Of a stretch of DNA of 64,000 nucleotides, positions 14,803 through 22,701 are shown one piece after another (position 1 is the first letter of the stretch; each line of letters starts with the position of its first letter). Where the stretch lies: contig CALWVV010000003.1 of the NCBI GenBank assembly GCA_944385035.1, positions 124,001-188,000 on the forward strand, read 5' to 3'. Source of the DNA: an uncultured Oscillospiraceae bacterium (GTDB lineage: Bacteria; Bacillota; Clostridia; Oscillospirales; Oscillospiraceae). The position numbers and the translations under genes were made by a program. The notes under the pieces are model-generated. The model saw nothing but the letters and a program-made list of their open reading frames with translations, was not told the origin of the DNA and made no database searches.

Positions 14803-16155
14803 ATGGTTTCTGCTCAAATCGCCGCTGTGGCGATTTTTCTGGTGATGTTTCTTTTGCTGGTGCTGGAGAAGTTTCCCCGGCACCTGGTAACCCTGCTTTG
14901 TGGTTTGGCCACGCTGGTGCTGGTCTTTGGAATCTGCATGAAGGACCCAAGCGCCATTGTAGAGTCGTTAAGCTTTCAAAGCTTTGTCTCGCCCACCTTT
15001 TGGTACTCCACCGGAGAGGTAGAGACCACCACAGGCATCAACTGGGAAACCATCCTGTTCATTGCGGGCATGATGATTATGGTGGAGGGCATGGCCGGCA
15101 GCGGCTTTTTCCGTTGGCTTTGCATTAAGCTGGCCCGTATGGTCCACTTCAAGCCCGCCCCTTTGTTCATCCTTTTTATGATCCTCTCCGCCACCCTGTC
15201 CATGTTCATTGACAGCATTACGGTCATCATGTTCCTGGCGGCGGTGACGGCAGAGCTGGCCCGGCTCATGGGCCTCAATCCCGCCCCGCTTATTTTGGCG
15301 GAGATCTTCTGTGCCAACCTGGGCGGCTCCGCCACCATGTGCGGCGACCCGCCGAACATTATCATCGGCGCCTCGCTGGGCTATTCCTTCTTTGACTTTA
15401 TCAGTAATACCGGCGTCATTGCCCTGGCGGCCATGGTGCTGGTCGTTCCCTACTTCTATTTCTTCTTCCGGAAGTACCTGATCCCCTCGGGCACCGGCGC
15501 TGATCCCGCATCTTTCCCCGATCCCAGGGATGCCATCACCTCCATGCGCGGTTTTTTGGTCAGCTGCGCCATCTTTGCCGCGGCGGTTCTCCTTCTCATC
15601 ACCCACGCCCAGACCGGGCTCACCGTGGCCACCATTGGACTTTCCATTGGCCTTGTCACCCTGCTGGCAGCTGGGAAAGAGGCCGGCACACTGCTCAAGC
15701 GCGTGGACTACGCAACTCTCCTCTTTTTCATCGGGCTGTTCGTGGCGGTGAGCGGCCTGGAGTACACCGGGACTCTGGAACTTCTGGCCCAGTTTATCCA
15801 GTTTGTCAGCGGCGGCAACGTCTATATTATGGTGGCCATCATCATCTGGGGCTCCGCCCTGGCCAGTGCCTTTATTGACAACATTCCCTTTGCCGCCACC
15901 ATGATTCCCGTCATCCGCACCCTGTCCTCGGTACAGGGGGTAGACCTTCAGACGCTGGCCTGGGCCCTGTCCGTTGGAACGGACATTGGCGGAAGCGCCA
16001 CCCCCATCGGAGCCTCTGCCAATGTGGTGGGGACCTCCATTGCGGCTAAAAACGGCTTCCCCGTCACCTGGGGGCAATATTGCAAGGCCCAGGCTCCAGC
16101 CACCATTCTGGTGCTGGTAGTAGCCACGGTTATTATCTTTGTCCGGTATCTATAA
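14803..16155 (+). CDS. SLC13/ArsB/NhaD-like membrane transporter
   Basis: 450 residues with about 11-12 hydrophobic helices. Ion-transporter-superfamily features: two inverted halves with re-entrant motifs, first half NLGGSATMCGDPPNIIIGAS, second half GTDIGGSATPIGASANVV, the equivalent motif in the pseudo-symmetric repeat. Family members carry dicarboxylates, arsenite or sodium/protons; the sequence alone does not settle the substrate. It overlaps the upstream region of the next gene closely (20 nt gap), suggesting an operon with the cytidylate-kinase-like gene. Confidence 0.85.
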   Translation: MVSAQIAAVAIFLVMFLLLVLEKFPRHLVTLLCGLATLVLVFGICMKDPSAIVESLSFQSFVSPTFWYSTGEVETTTGINWETILFIAGMMIMVEGMAGSGFFRWLCIKLARMVHFKPAPLFILFMILSATLSMFIDSITVIMFLAAVTAELARLMGLNPAPLILAEIFCANLGGSATMCGDPPNIIIGASLGYSFFDFISNTGVIALAAMVLVVPYFYFFFRKYLIPSGTGADPASFPDPRDAITSMRGFLVSCAIFAAAVLLLITHAQTGLTVATIGLSIGLVTLLAAGKEAGTLLKRVDYATLLFFIGLFVAVSGLEYTGTLELLAQFIQFVSGGNVYIMVAIIIWGSALASAFIDNIPFAATMIPVIRTLSSVQGVDLQTLAWALSVGTDIGGSATPIGASANVVGTSIAAKNGFPVTWGQYCKAQAPATILVLVVATVIIFVRYL

Positions 16156-16174
16156 CGTGAGGGAGGGTTTTCTT

Positions 16175-16774
16175 GTGGAGAAACAGCTGATCATTTCCGT
16201 ATGCAGAGAGTTTGGCAGCGGCGGCCATGAGATCGCCTCCGAACTGGCCCGCCGGTTCAATCTACCCCTTTACGACAAAAATATTTTGGAGCAGATTGCC
16301 TGCAAACACAATCTGAACATCCGCCGTCTGGAACCCTATGACGAGGCCCCAAAGAATATCTTTACCTCCCGTAAGGTAAAGGGCTTCAGCAACTCTCCCG
16401 AGGAGCAGGTGGCCCAGATGCAGTTTCGCTACCTGCGTGCAAAGGCGGAAGAGGGCGTGTCCTTTGTGGTATTAGGACGCTGTTCGGAGGAGATTTTAAA
16501 GGACTTCCCCTGCCTTGTGTCCATTTTTGTCTTGTCAGACATTGCCTTTAAAAAGGAGCGCACCATGACGCGGGGCCACACTTCGGAGGAGGATGCCCTG
16601 GAGCTTATGGCCCGTGCAGACCGGAGGCGAAAATACTACCACAACCAGCACTGCCGCGGCAAATGGGGTGACTCCCGCAACTATGACCTGTGTGTCAACA
16701 GCGCACGGCTGGGCATCGACGGCACCACCGACCTGTTGGAGGGATACATCCGCTCCCGTCAGGCTCTGATGTAA
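16175..16774 (+). CDS. Cytidylate kinase-like family protein
   Basis: 199 residues from the GTG at 16175 (GGGAGGG upstream); an ATG at 16139 lies inside the preceding gene. The start IISVCREFGSGGHEIASELA is the variant P-loop of cytidylate kinase-like proteins (GSGGxEI instead of GxxGxGKS/T), followed by LPLYDKNILEQIA and a C-terminal YYHNQHCRGKWGDSRNYDLC segment that is conserved in this subfamily. They probably phosphorylate an unknown small molecule. Position directly behind a permease hints at a joint uptake/phosphorylation role, which is inference. Confidence 0.85.
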   Translation: MEKQLIISVCREFGSGGHEIASELARRFNLPLYDKNILEQIACKHNLNIRRLEPYDEAPKNIFTSRKVKGFSNSPEEQVAQMQFRYLRAKAEEGVSFVVLGRCSEEILKDFPCLVSIFVLSDIAFKKERTMTRGHTSEEDALELMARADRRRKYYHNQHCRGKWGDSRNYDLCVNSARLGIDGTTDLLEGYIRSRQALM

Positions 16775-16778
16775 GAAC

Positions 16779-16818
16779 AAGACTGTGAAGGGACCACACC
16801 CTCCACAGTCTTATTTTT
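16779..16818. terminator. Bidirectional terminator between convergent genes
   Basis: AAGACTGTGAAGGG (16779-16792) pairs with CCCTCCACAGTCTT (16799-16812) with one mismatch, followed by ATTTTTT on the plus strand. Confidence 0.8.
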
Positions 16819-17176
16819 TCTCCCGGCCAAAGAGTTCCCGCAGTCCTATTAATATAAGGAATCCCCCAAAACACCTGCGCAGGGCTCCTTCCTCCAGTCC
16901 CGTAGCCACCCAGGCCCCCAGAGCGGCAAACACCAGTCCCGCTCCAATGGCAGGAAGAAGGGCTCTTTTTTCCACATAGCCATTTTTCAGGTGAGCTGGC
17001 AGGGCCAACAGCCCCGCAGGCAGGAAGTACAGCAAGTTAATCCCTTGCGCCAGGGACTGCTCTACCCCGGCGAAGGTCGTCATATACACCAGCAGCAGGG
17101 TTCCGCCTCCTACGCCAAAGCCGGACAGTACCCCAGTCGCCGCTCCCGCCAGGAGCGGGATCAACCATTCTCTCAT
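16811..17176 (-). CDS. TauE/SafE-type exporter, second half
   Basis: 121 residues, about four transmembrane helices. Begins WLIPLLAGAATGVLSGFGVGGG, the hallmark repeat of TauE/SafE (DUF81) permeases, and contains LAQGINLLYFLPAG. Normal family members are about 250 residues with two such repeats in one chain; here each repeat is its own gene. Its ATG overlaps the preceding stop (ATGA at 17173-17176), implying coupled translation and a heterodimer with the partner half. Substrates in the family include sulfite and other organosulfur anions; the substrate is not resolved here. Confidence 0.85.
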   Translation of the reverse strand: MREWLIPLLAGAATGVLSGFGVGGGTLLLVYMTTFAGVEQSLAQGINLLYFLPAGLLALPAHLKNGYVEKRALLPAIGAGLVFAALGAWVATGLEEGALRRCFGGFLILIGLRELFGREKK

Positions 17177-17544
17177 AAAAAGCTTTTGATTCCTCCATAG
17201 AGCAGCAGCAGTCCAAAGGCCCGCCGAAGCCAGCTGACCTTCATTCCGCCAAACCATTTGCCCCCCATCCAGCCCCCCAGGGCTCCCCCTGCCAGGTAGG
17301 GCAGGGCTGTCATCAGATCCAGGCCGCCCCGCCAAAGATAGATCCCCGCCGACAGGGCGCACAGAGGCAAAATGACCGCCACCGAAGTGGCAAAAGCCTT
17401 CCGCTGCTCCAGCTTGCAAAATCCGGTGAGCGCAGGCACCAATACTGAACCGCCGCCCCCGCCGAAAAATCCATTGCACAGCCCCGCCGCCGCCCCCGCG
17501 GCCAAATAGCGCCATGGGATTTCGTTCAAAGCAAATCCCCCCAT
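17173..17544 (-). CDS. TauE/SafE-type exporter, first half
   Basis: 123 residues, about four helices, with the repeat motif LAAGAAAGLCNGFFGGGGGS and AFATSVAVILPLCALSAG. It pairs with the downstream half by a 4-nt overlap. The ATG at 17544 has no separate ribosome binding site and lies inside a strong hairpin; a TTG at 17529 behind the GGGGGGA stretch is a possible alternative start. The split arrangement is known in Firmicutes and need not mean damage. Confidence 0.82.
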   Translation of the reverse strand: MGGFALNEIPWRYLAAGAAAGLCNGFFGGGGGSVLVPALTGFCKLEQRKAFATSVAVILPLCALSAGIYLWRGGLDLMTALPYLAGGALGGWMGGKWFGGMKVSWLRRAFGLLLLYGGIKSFL

Positions 17545-17576
17545 TTCCCAAATAGTATGTGGGAAATGGGGGGATT
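17534..17576. promoter_or_regulatory. 17-bp perfect hairpin covering the TauE start codon
   Basis: AATCCCCCCATTTCCCA (17534-17550) and TGGGAAATGGGGGGATT (17560-17576) are exact complements. On the minus strand the stem contains the annotated ATG and G-rich site, so it could block initiation; on the plus strand it is followed by a T-rich tract. Confidence 0.6.
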
Positions 17577-17703
17577 TTATCCTTTTTTATGTTCCACACA
17601 AGTAAGACCGCCCATCCGCTTGACAAGCTGCCCAGCACATAGTACGCTAACTAAGCAGCTAAGGTATTCATGTTTCGATATCATCGCAACGGGGGTATCC
17701 AAT

Positions 17704-18288
17704 GTGCTGAACTGGATCTCATTTCTGACCTATGCTATCATCACTGCCGCCACCCCAGGGCCCAACAACATCATGTCCATGTCCAACGGCATTCGCAAGG
17801 GGTTTCGGGGGGCATTGCCCTTTAACCTGGGTATTTTAACCGGTTTTTCCATGGTGATGGTTTTATGTACCCTCTTCTGTACCCTGCTGGCCACTCTGAT
17901 TCCAAAAATCAAGGTGCCCATGCTGGTGCTGGGGGCAGGGTATATGCTCTATTTGGCCTGGGAGATCTTCCGCTCCTCCGACCTCATTGAGGAGGACCAC
18001 TCCCGCAGTGGATTTCTCTCTGGGCTTCTGCTGCAGTTCATTAACCCTAAAATCTACATCTACTGCATCATGTCCATGGAGGCCTATATCCTGCCCTTTT
18101 ACAGTCAGGATTTCCAGGCACTGTTGGGCTTTGACCTGCTGCTGTCCTTGATCGGCTTTGTGTTTACCCTGTGCTGGACGGCGTTCGGCTCGGTCTTCCA
18201 AACGCTCTTTTCCCGCCATGCGCGGGTGGTGAACACCATTTTGGCGCTTCTGCTGGTTTACTGCGCGGTCTCGCTCTTTATGGCCTGA
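17704..18288 (+). CDS. LysE-family amino-acid exporter
   Basis: 194 residues from the GTG at 17704. LysE/RhtB signature near the start: WISFLTYAIITAATPGPNN, including the ATPGPNN motif, followed by NGIRKGFRGALPFNLGILTG. About six helices; usual family length 190-210, which supports the GTG start, since an ATG at 17557 would add a non-hydrophobic 49-residue extension. These proteins export basic or neutral amino acids. Ribosome binding site is only GGGGG, so the start is uncertain by a few codons. Confidence 0.83.
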   Translation: MLNWISFLTYAIITAATPGPNNIMSMSNGIRKGFRGALPFNLGILTGFSMVMVLCTLFCTLLATLIPKIKVPMLVLGAGYMLYLAWEIFRSSDLIEEDHSRSGFLSGLLLQFINPKIYIYCIMSMEAYILPFYSQDFQALLGFDLLLSLIGFVFTLCWTAFGSVFQTLFSRHARVVNTILALLLVYCAVSLFMA

Positions 18289-18291
18289 GCC

Positions 18292-18555
18292 TTAGTCGGT
18301 AAGCTTATCCAGCAGCAGCTTCAGTTCTTCCAGCTTTTCCTCCGGGCTGCCGGAGACAACCGCCTCCCGGACGCAGCAATCCATATGGGCCCGGAGGACC
18401 ATGCGGTTGGCTTTTTTCAGGATGGACTGGGTAGCCATCAGCTGGTTGGATACATCCAGGCAGTACCGGTCCTCCTCCACCATTTTCAAAATCCCGTCAA
18501 TCTGGCCCCGTGCGGTCTTTAAAAGCCGCTCAATCTGGGCGTGATCTGCCTTCAT
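18292..18555 (-). CDS. csoR: Copper-sensing transcriptional repressor CsoR
   Basis: 87 residues, all-helical CsoR/RcnR (DUF156) family. The Cu(I) ligand set is present as Cys in RYCLDVS and His-x-x-Cys in RAHMDCC (x-H-C pattern of copper sensors). Without copper it binds a GC-rich palindrome; copper releases it. It follows copA with ATGA overlap (18552-18555), so repressor and pump are co-transcribed and a matching operator lies at the copA promoter. Confidence 0.92.
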   Translation of the reverse strand: MKADHAQIERLLKTARGQIDGILKMVEEDRYCLDVSNQLMATQSILKKANRMVLRAHMDCCVREAVVSGSPEEKLEELKLLLDKLTD

Positions 18556-18761
18556 TGAATGGACACCACCTCATAGCCAGCCTCTGTCACGGCGTTGGTG
18601 AGGGTCTGGTCGTCCACCTCTTTGGAAAGGGTAAGTGCGGCGGACTTGCCCTCCAGACTCATTTCCACCTTGTCCACCCCGTCAATAGCGCTGAGGGCCT
18701 TTTCCACCCGTCCGGTGCAGTGGGTGCACATCATTCCTTCAATGATCATCGTCTTGTTCAT
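18552..18761 (-). other. Possible internal start producing free CopZ-like chaperone
   Basis: Within copA, ATG 18761-18759 (MNKTMIIEGMMCTHCTG) has AAAGGAG 8 nt upstream and would yield a 69-residue copper chaperone of normal CopZ size. The codons before it are the non-conserved linker. Either a former copZ gene fused in frame to copA, or both products are made. Confidence 0.45.
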
Positions 18762-21125
18762 GGTAGGTTCTCCTTTCGTTTCTTCCATTCTATTTTGTTC
18801 TTCCAGTTCCAGGGGGCAGCTTCCTTCACAGGGGGCTGTCCCTTGTTCTGTCCGGAATTTACTTTTAAAAAGCCGCAGGCGCAGCGCATTGCTGACCACG
18901 CACACCGAACTCAGGCTCATCGCCGCAGCGGCAAACATGGGGTTCAGCTGCCAGTGGGTCCAGTGGTAAAACACTCCGGCAGCCAGAGGAATCCCCAGAG
19001 AATTGTAGAAAAAGGCCCAGAAAAGGTTCTCCTTGATGTTGCGGATGGTGGCCCTGGAGAGCTCCACCGCGGCCGCCGCATCCAGAAGGTCCGACTTCAT
19101 CAGTACAATGTCCGCACTCTCTATGGCCACGTCAGTGCCCGCTCCAATGGCCAGACCCACATCTGCACGGGCCAGGGCAGGGGCATCGTTAATGCCATCA
19201 CCCACCATGGCCACCTTCTTCCCCGCCTCCTGAAGCTCCCGCACCTTTCGCTCCTTGTCCTGGGGAAGCACCTGGGCCATTACCTGGGTGACACCCAGCT
19301 CTTTTCCAATGGCGTCGGCCGTACGCTGGTTATCTCCGGTGAGCATGACCACTTCCAGTCCCAGCTGCCGGAAGGCGGCCACCGCCGCGGCACTGGTGGG
19401 CTTTGGGGTGTCGGCCACCGCAATGAGGCCAAGCACCCGCTTCTCATCCGCAAAGTACAGGGGTGTCTTGCCCTGCCCCGCCAGCTCCTCCGCCCTTTGG
19501 GCAAAGCTGCCCAGATCCACGCCATTTTCCTCCATCATGGCCTGGTTTCCACCCAAAAAGCTCCGGCCTTTCAGGGATGCCCGGACTCCCCGGCCATGGA
19601 CGGCGGCAAAATCCTCCACCCGAGCCTGGGGCAGTGCCCGCTTTTTCCCTTCGTCCACAATGGCGGCAGCCAGAGGGTGCTCCGAGGGGGCTTCCAGGCA
19701 GGCAGCCAAAGTAAGCAGCCCCTCCTCATCCATGTCCTCCCCAGGCAGAATGTCGGTAACCACCGGTTCTCCGCGGGTGAGGGTACCTGTCTTGTCCAGC
19801 ACCACGGTATCTACGGTATGAAGATGTTCCAGCGCTTCGGCGGATTTTACCAAAATACCGTTTTCCGCTCCTTTTCCGGTGCCCACCATAATAGCCACCG
19901 GGGTGGCAAGGCCCAGGGCGCAGGGGCAGGAGATGACCAGCACCGCCACCCCGGCCGTCAGGGCTTTTGTCACATCGTACCCACTGGCCACAAACCACAC
20001 CAGGGCCGTCACCGCCGCAATGGCCATGACCACCGGCACAAAGACTCCGGCCACCTTGTCAGCCAGCTTGGCAATGGGGGCTTTGGAGGCGGAGGCCTCC
20101 TCCACCAGGCGGATCATCTGGGCCAGGGTGGTGTCCTCCCCCACCCGGCTGGCTTCCAAAACAAAATAGCCGGATTTGTTGAGGGTGGCGGCGGCCACCT
20201 TGTCCCCAGGGCCCTTATCTGCGGGGATGGACTCACCCGTGAGGGCGGACTCGTCCACCGCGGAGTTTCCCTCCACAATCACCCCGTCCACCGGGATGGA
20301 CTGTCCTGGCCGAACGGCCACCTTATCCCCTACCCGGACCTCTTCTACGGGAATTTCCACTTCCTCTCCATTCCGAAGGACATGGGCGGTCTTGGGGGCC
20401 AGATCCATCAAGCGGGTAATCGCCTGGCTGGTTTTGCCTTTGGACCGGGTCTCCAGAAATTTTCCCAGGGTAATAAGCGTCAAGATCATTCCGGCGGACT
20501 CAAAGTACAAGTCCATATGGTACCGCTCCACCAGTGCCATGTCCCCATGGCCCAGGCCGTAGCCCATCTGGTAGATGGCAAACACCCCATAGACCACCGC
20601 CGCGGCGGAACCGACTGCAATGAGGGAATCCATGTTGGGCGCCCCATGACAAAGAGTTTTAAACCCAACCTTATAATACTTATCGTTGAGATAAAGGATG
20701 GGCAGCGTGAGCAATAGCTGCGTCAAAGCGAAGGAAAGTGCGTTTTCCATCCCCACCAGGAAGGAAGGCAGGGGTGCTCCCAGCATGTGGCCCATAGAGA
20801 TATAAAAAAGCGGGATCAGGAATACAAAGGACCACACCAGGCGGTGCTTCATGGAGGCAATCTCCCCCTCCATCCCATCTTCCCGGTTTGTCACAGCGGC
20901 GCTCTTCCCCTTTTCCTGCGGGAGAGAAGCCCCATATCCCGCCTCCTCCACTGCTTTGATGATGTCCTGGGCGGTCAGACGGCTCTCGTCAAACTGAGCC
21001 ACCATGGAGTTGGCCAATAGGTTGACCTCCGCCTTCTCCACTCCCTCCAGCTTGTTGACGGCTTTTTCCACATGGGCGGAGCACGCACTGCAGGTCATGC
21101 CGGTTATATTGAATTTCTGCTTCAT
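18552..21125 (-). CDS. copA: Copper-exporting P1B-type ATPase CopA with C-terminal HMA domain
   Basis: 857 residues from the ATG at 21125. N-terminal heavy-metal domain with GMTCSACSAH; transmembrane metal site ISCPCALGLA (CPC); actuator LTGESIP; phosphorylation site DKTGTLT; SEHPLA; hinge GDGINDAPALA. It pumps Cu(I) out of the cell. Unusually, a second heavy-metal domain (GMMCTHCTGRVEKAL) is attached after the last helices through a charged linker (about residues 770-787). That domain looks like CopZ and has its own internal Shine-Dalgarno. Upstream lie a strong promoter and a CsoR box; csoR overlaps the 3' end. Confidence 0.95.
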   Translation of the reverse strand: MKQKFNITGMTCSACSAHVEKAVNKLEGVEKAEVNLLANSMVAQFDESRLTAQDIIKAVEEAGYGASLPQEKGKSAAVTNREDGMEGEIASMKHRLVWSFVFLIPLFYISMGHMLGAPLPSFLVGMENALSFALTQLLLTLPILYLNDKYYKVGFKTLCHGAPNMDSLIAVGSAAAVVYGVFAIYQMGYGLGHGDMALVERYHMDLYFESAGMILTLITLGKFLETRSKGKTSQAITRLMDLAPKTAHVLRNGEEVEIPVEEVRVGDKVAVRPGQSIPVDGVIVEGNSAVDESALTGESIPADKGPGDKVAAATLNKSGYFVLEASRVGEDTTLAQMIRLVEEASASKAPIAKLADKVAGVFVPVVMAIAAVTALVWFVASGYDVTKALTAGVAVLVISCPCALGLATPVAIMVGTGKGAENGILVKSAEALEHLHTVDTVVLDKTGTLTRGEPVVTDILPGEDMDEEGLLTLAACLEAPSEHPLAAAIVDEGKKRALPQARVEDFAAVHGRGVRASLKGRSFLGGNQAMMEENGVDLGSFAQRAEELAGQGKTPLYFADEKRVLGLIAVADTPKPTSAAAVAAFRQLGLEVVMLTGDNQRTADAIGKELGVTQVMAQVLPQDKERKVRELQEAGKKVAMVGDGINDAPALARADVGLAIGAGTDVAIESADIVLMKSDLLDAAAAVELSRATIRNIKENLFWAFFYNSLGIPLAAGVFYHWTHWQLNPMFAAAAMSLSSVCVVSNALRLRLFKSKFRTEQGTAPCEGSCPLELEEQNRMEETKGEPTMNKTMIIEGMMCTHCTGRVEKALSAIDGVDKVEMSLEGKSAALTLSKEVDDQTLTNAVTEAGYEVVSIQ

Positions 21126-21164
21126 AATCTTCACCAGTCTTTCTTCTCCCCTCGGGTATACCCC

Positions 21165-21177
21165 ACCCCAGGGGGGT
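21165..21177. promoter_or_regulatory. CsoR operator
   Basis: ACCCCAGGGGGGT, a palindrome with ACCCC/GGGGT arms typical of CsoR sites, starting 6 bp past the copA -10 box. Binding here would block transcription of copA-csoR. Confidence 0.75.
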
Positions 21178-21183
21178 GTTATC

Positions 21184-21212
21184 ATTTTATCCTCAGGGAC
21201 TCCTTTTGTCAA
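21184..21212 (-). promoter_or_regulatory. Promoter of copA-csoR
   Basis: TTGACA (21212-21207), 17-bp spacer, TAAAAT (21189-21184) on the minus strand. Confidence 0.8.
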
Positions 21213-21402
21213 GAGGGCAGAAACCTTTGCCCACCGGGACAGAACAAATCCCCAAAAGCTGTGCGAATGGTCAAAGGACGGGAACGCAGCTTCCCAGTTC
21301 TCCCGTCCTACAGAATCTTTCCGGTTATAAATTTACAGTTTATTTATATAATATGTGCTATACTTTCCTTTGTCCAAATCAAACAACAGAGGAGGTTTCC
21401 CT

Positions 21403-22575
21403 GTGGGCTTACAGCAGCTATCCTGGCGCCAGCGGGGCGCGCTCTGGCTTCGCCTGTCCATCCGCTTTGTGGTGACGCTGGCTTGTTTCCTCATCATTTA
21501 CTTTTTGGGCCGGCCCTTACTGTCTCTTTTTGCTCCATTCCTTCTGGCCCTGATTACCGCTGCCTTGCTCAATCCCCTGGTCAAGCGGCTCCAGCGGACC
21601 TTCGGATGGAGCCGCGGGCCGCTGTCCCTGCTGCTCCTGCTGCTGCTCTTTGGTCTGGCAGGCGGCGCTATGGTGCTGCTGGTCTACGCCGCAGTAGGAC
21701 AGCTGGTCTCCCTGGCTCAAAACTGGAGCGGTCTTTTGGACAGCCTTCAGTCTACGCTGGAGCAAATTGAGGACCTGTCCTTCAATCTTTGGGCCCTGGT
21801 TCCCCCCCAGGTAGCCGATTTTATCAACGCCACCTTCAATAGCTTTTTTGAGTGGTTCAAGGATTCCGCCTCCAACTGGCTGGCCACCTTCGGCTCCGCC
21901 GTGGGCGAAAAGGCCATGGGGCTTCCCTCCTTTGTCATTGCCCTGGTCATCTACGTCATGGCAGCCTACCTGCTCACCGCCGACTATCCCTATCTGCGCA
22001 GCCGGGCGGCCCAGCATCTGGACGAGGGGCTGCTTCACTTCCTGGGCCAGGTTCGCTCTGTGGCCCTGGGGGCCTTCGGCGGGTATCTGAAGGCGGAGCT
22101 TTTCCTCTCGGTAGGCGTCTTTTTCATATTGCTGGCCGGCTTTACCATAATCCGTCAGCCCTATGGCCTGCTGCTGGCGCTGGGACTTGCTGTTCTGGAC
22201 TTTATCCCCATCGTGGGAGCGGGCACCGTGATGGTCCCCTGGGCCTTCATGGCCCTCTTTTTGGGAAATTTTGCCTCAGCGGTGGAGCTGATGGTCATCT
22301 GGGGCGTGATCGCACTGTTTCGCCGGGTGATGGAACCAAAGTTTGTAGGCGATCAGACGGGCCTGTCCCCCATTCTCTCCCTGGTGAGCATTTACGTGGG
22401 CATGAAGCTGGGGGGCGTGCTGGGAATGATCCTGGGGCCTATCCTCCTGCTGGTACTGCTGAACCTGGCCGGAATGGGCATGTTCCACGGCCTTCGCATG
22501 GACCTGATTGCCGCCGCACGGGACGTAGCCGCCATTTTATCCCACCCTGTAGAGACGCCGGACAAAAAAAGTTAA
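21403..22575 (+). CDS. AI-2E/PerM family permease, YtvI-like
   Basis: 390 residues from the GTG at 21403, 8 nt past GAGGAGG. About seven to eight helices: paired helices near the N-terminus (FVVTLACFLIIYFLGRPLL, PFLLALITAALLNPLVKRL), a central amphipathic region, and the conserved C-terminal block EPKFVGDQTGLSPILSLVSI. The family includes the sporulation membrane protein YtvI and Na+/H+ antiporter or AI-2 exporters; the order and length fit YtvI. Stands alone before htrA. Substrate unknown. Confidence 0.85.
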   Translation: MGLQQLSWRQRGALWLRLSIRFVVTLACFLIIYFLGRPLLSLFAPFLLALITAALLNPLVKRLQRTFGWSRGPLSLLLLLLLFGLAGGAMVLLVYAAVGQLVSLAQNWSGLLDSLQSTLEQIEDLSFNLWALVPPQVADFINATFNSFFEWFKDSASNWLATFGSAVGEKAMGLPSFVIALVIYVMAAYLLTADYPYLRSRAAQHLDEGLLHFLGQVRSVALGAFGGYLKAELFLSVGVFFILLAGFTIIRQPYGLLLALGLAVLDFIPIVGAGTVMVPWAFMALFLGNFASAVELMVIWGVIALFRRVMEPKFVGDQTGLSPILSLVSIYVGMKLGGVLGMILGPILLLVLLNLAGMGMFHGLRMDLIAAARDVAAILSHPVETPDKKS

Positions 22576-22701
22576 AACTTCCCGAAATTGTTCAAAAACA
22601 TCTTTGTTTTTCTTCATGCTTTCTTCACAATTAGGCGCTATGATAATCCCTGTAAAAAGAAGGATCCCTGTTGGACATCCTTTGAAAGGAGCGTTTTCAT
22701 C

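Noticed and set aside
18510-20717. Very long open frame on the plus strand antisense to copA (over 700 codons)
   Set aside because: Created by GC-rich codon bias of copA on the other strand; no ribosome binding site and a His/Gly/Gln-rich low-complexity translation. Same reasoning for long antisense frames over dnaK, gdhA, asnB, the M56 gene and the helicase.
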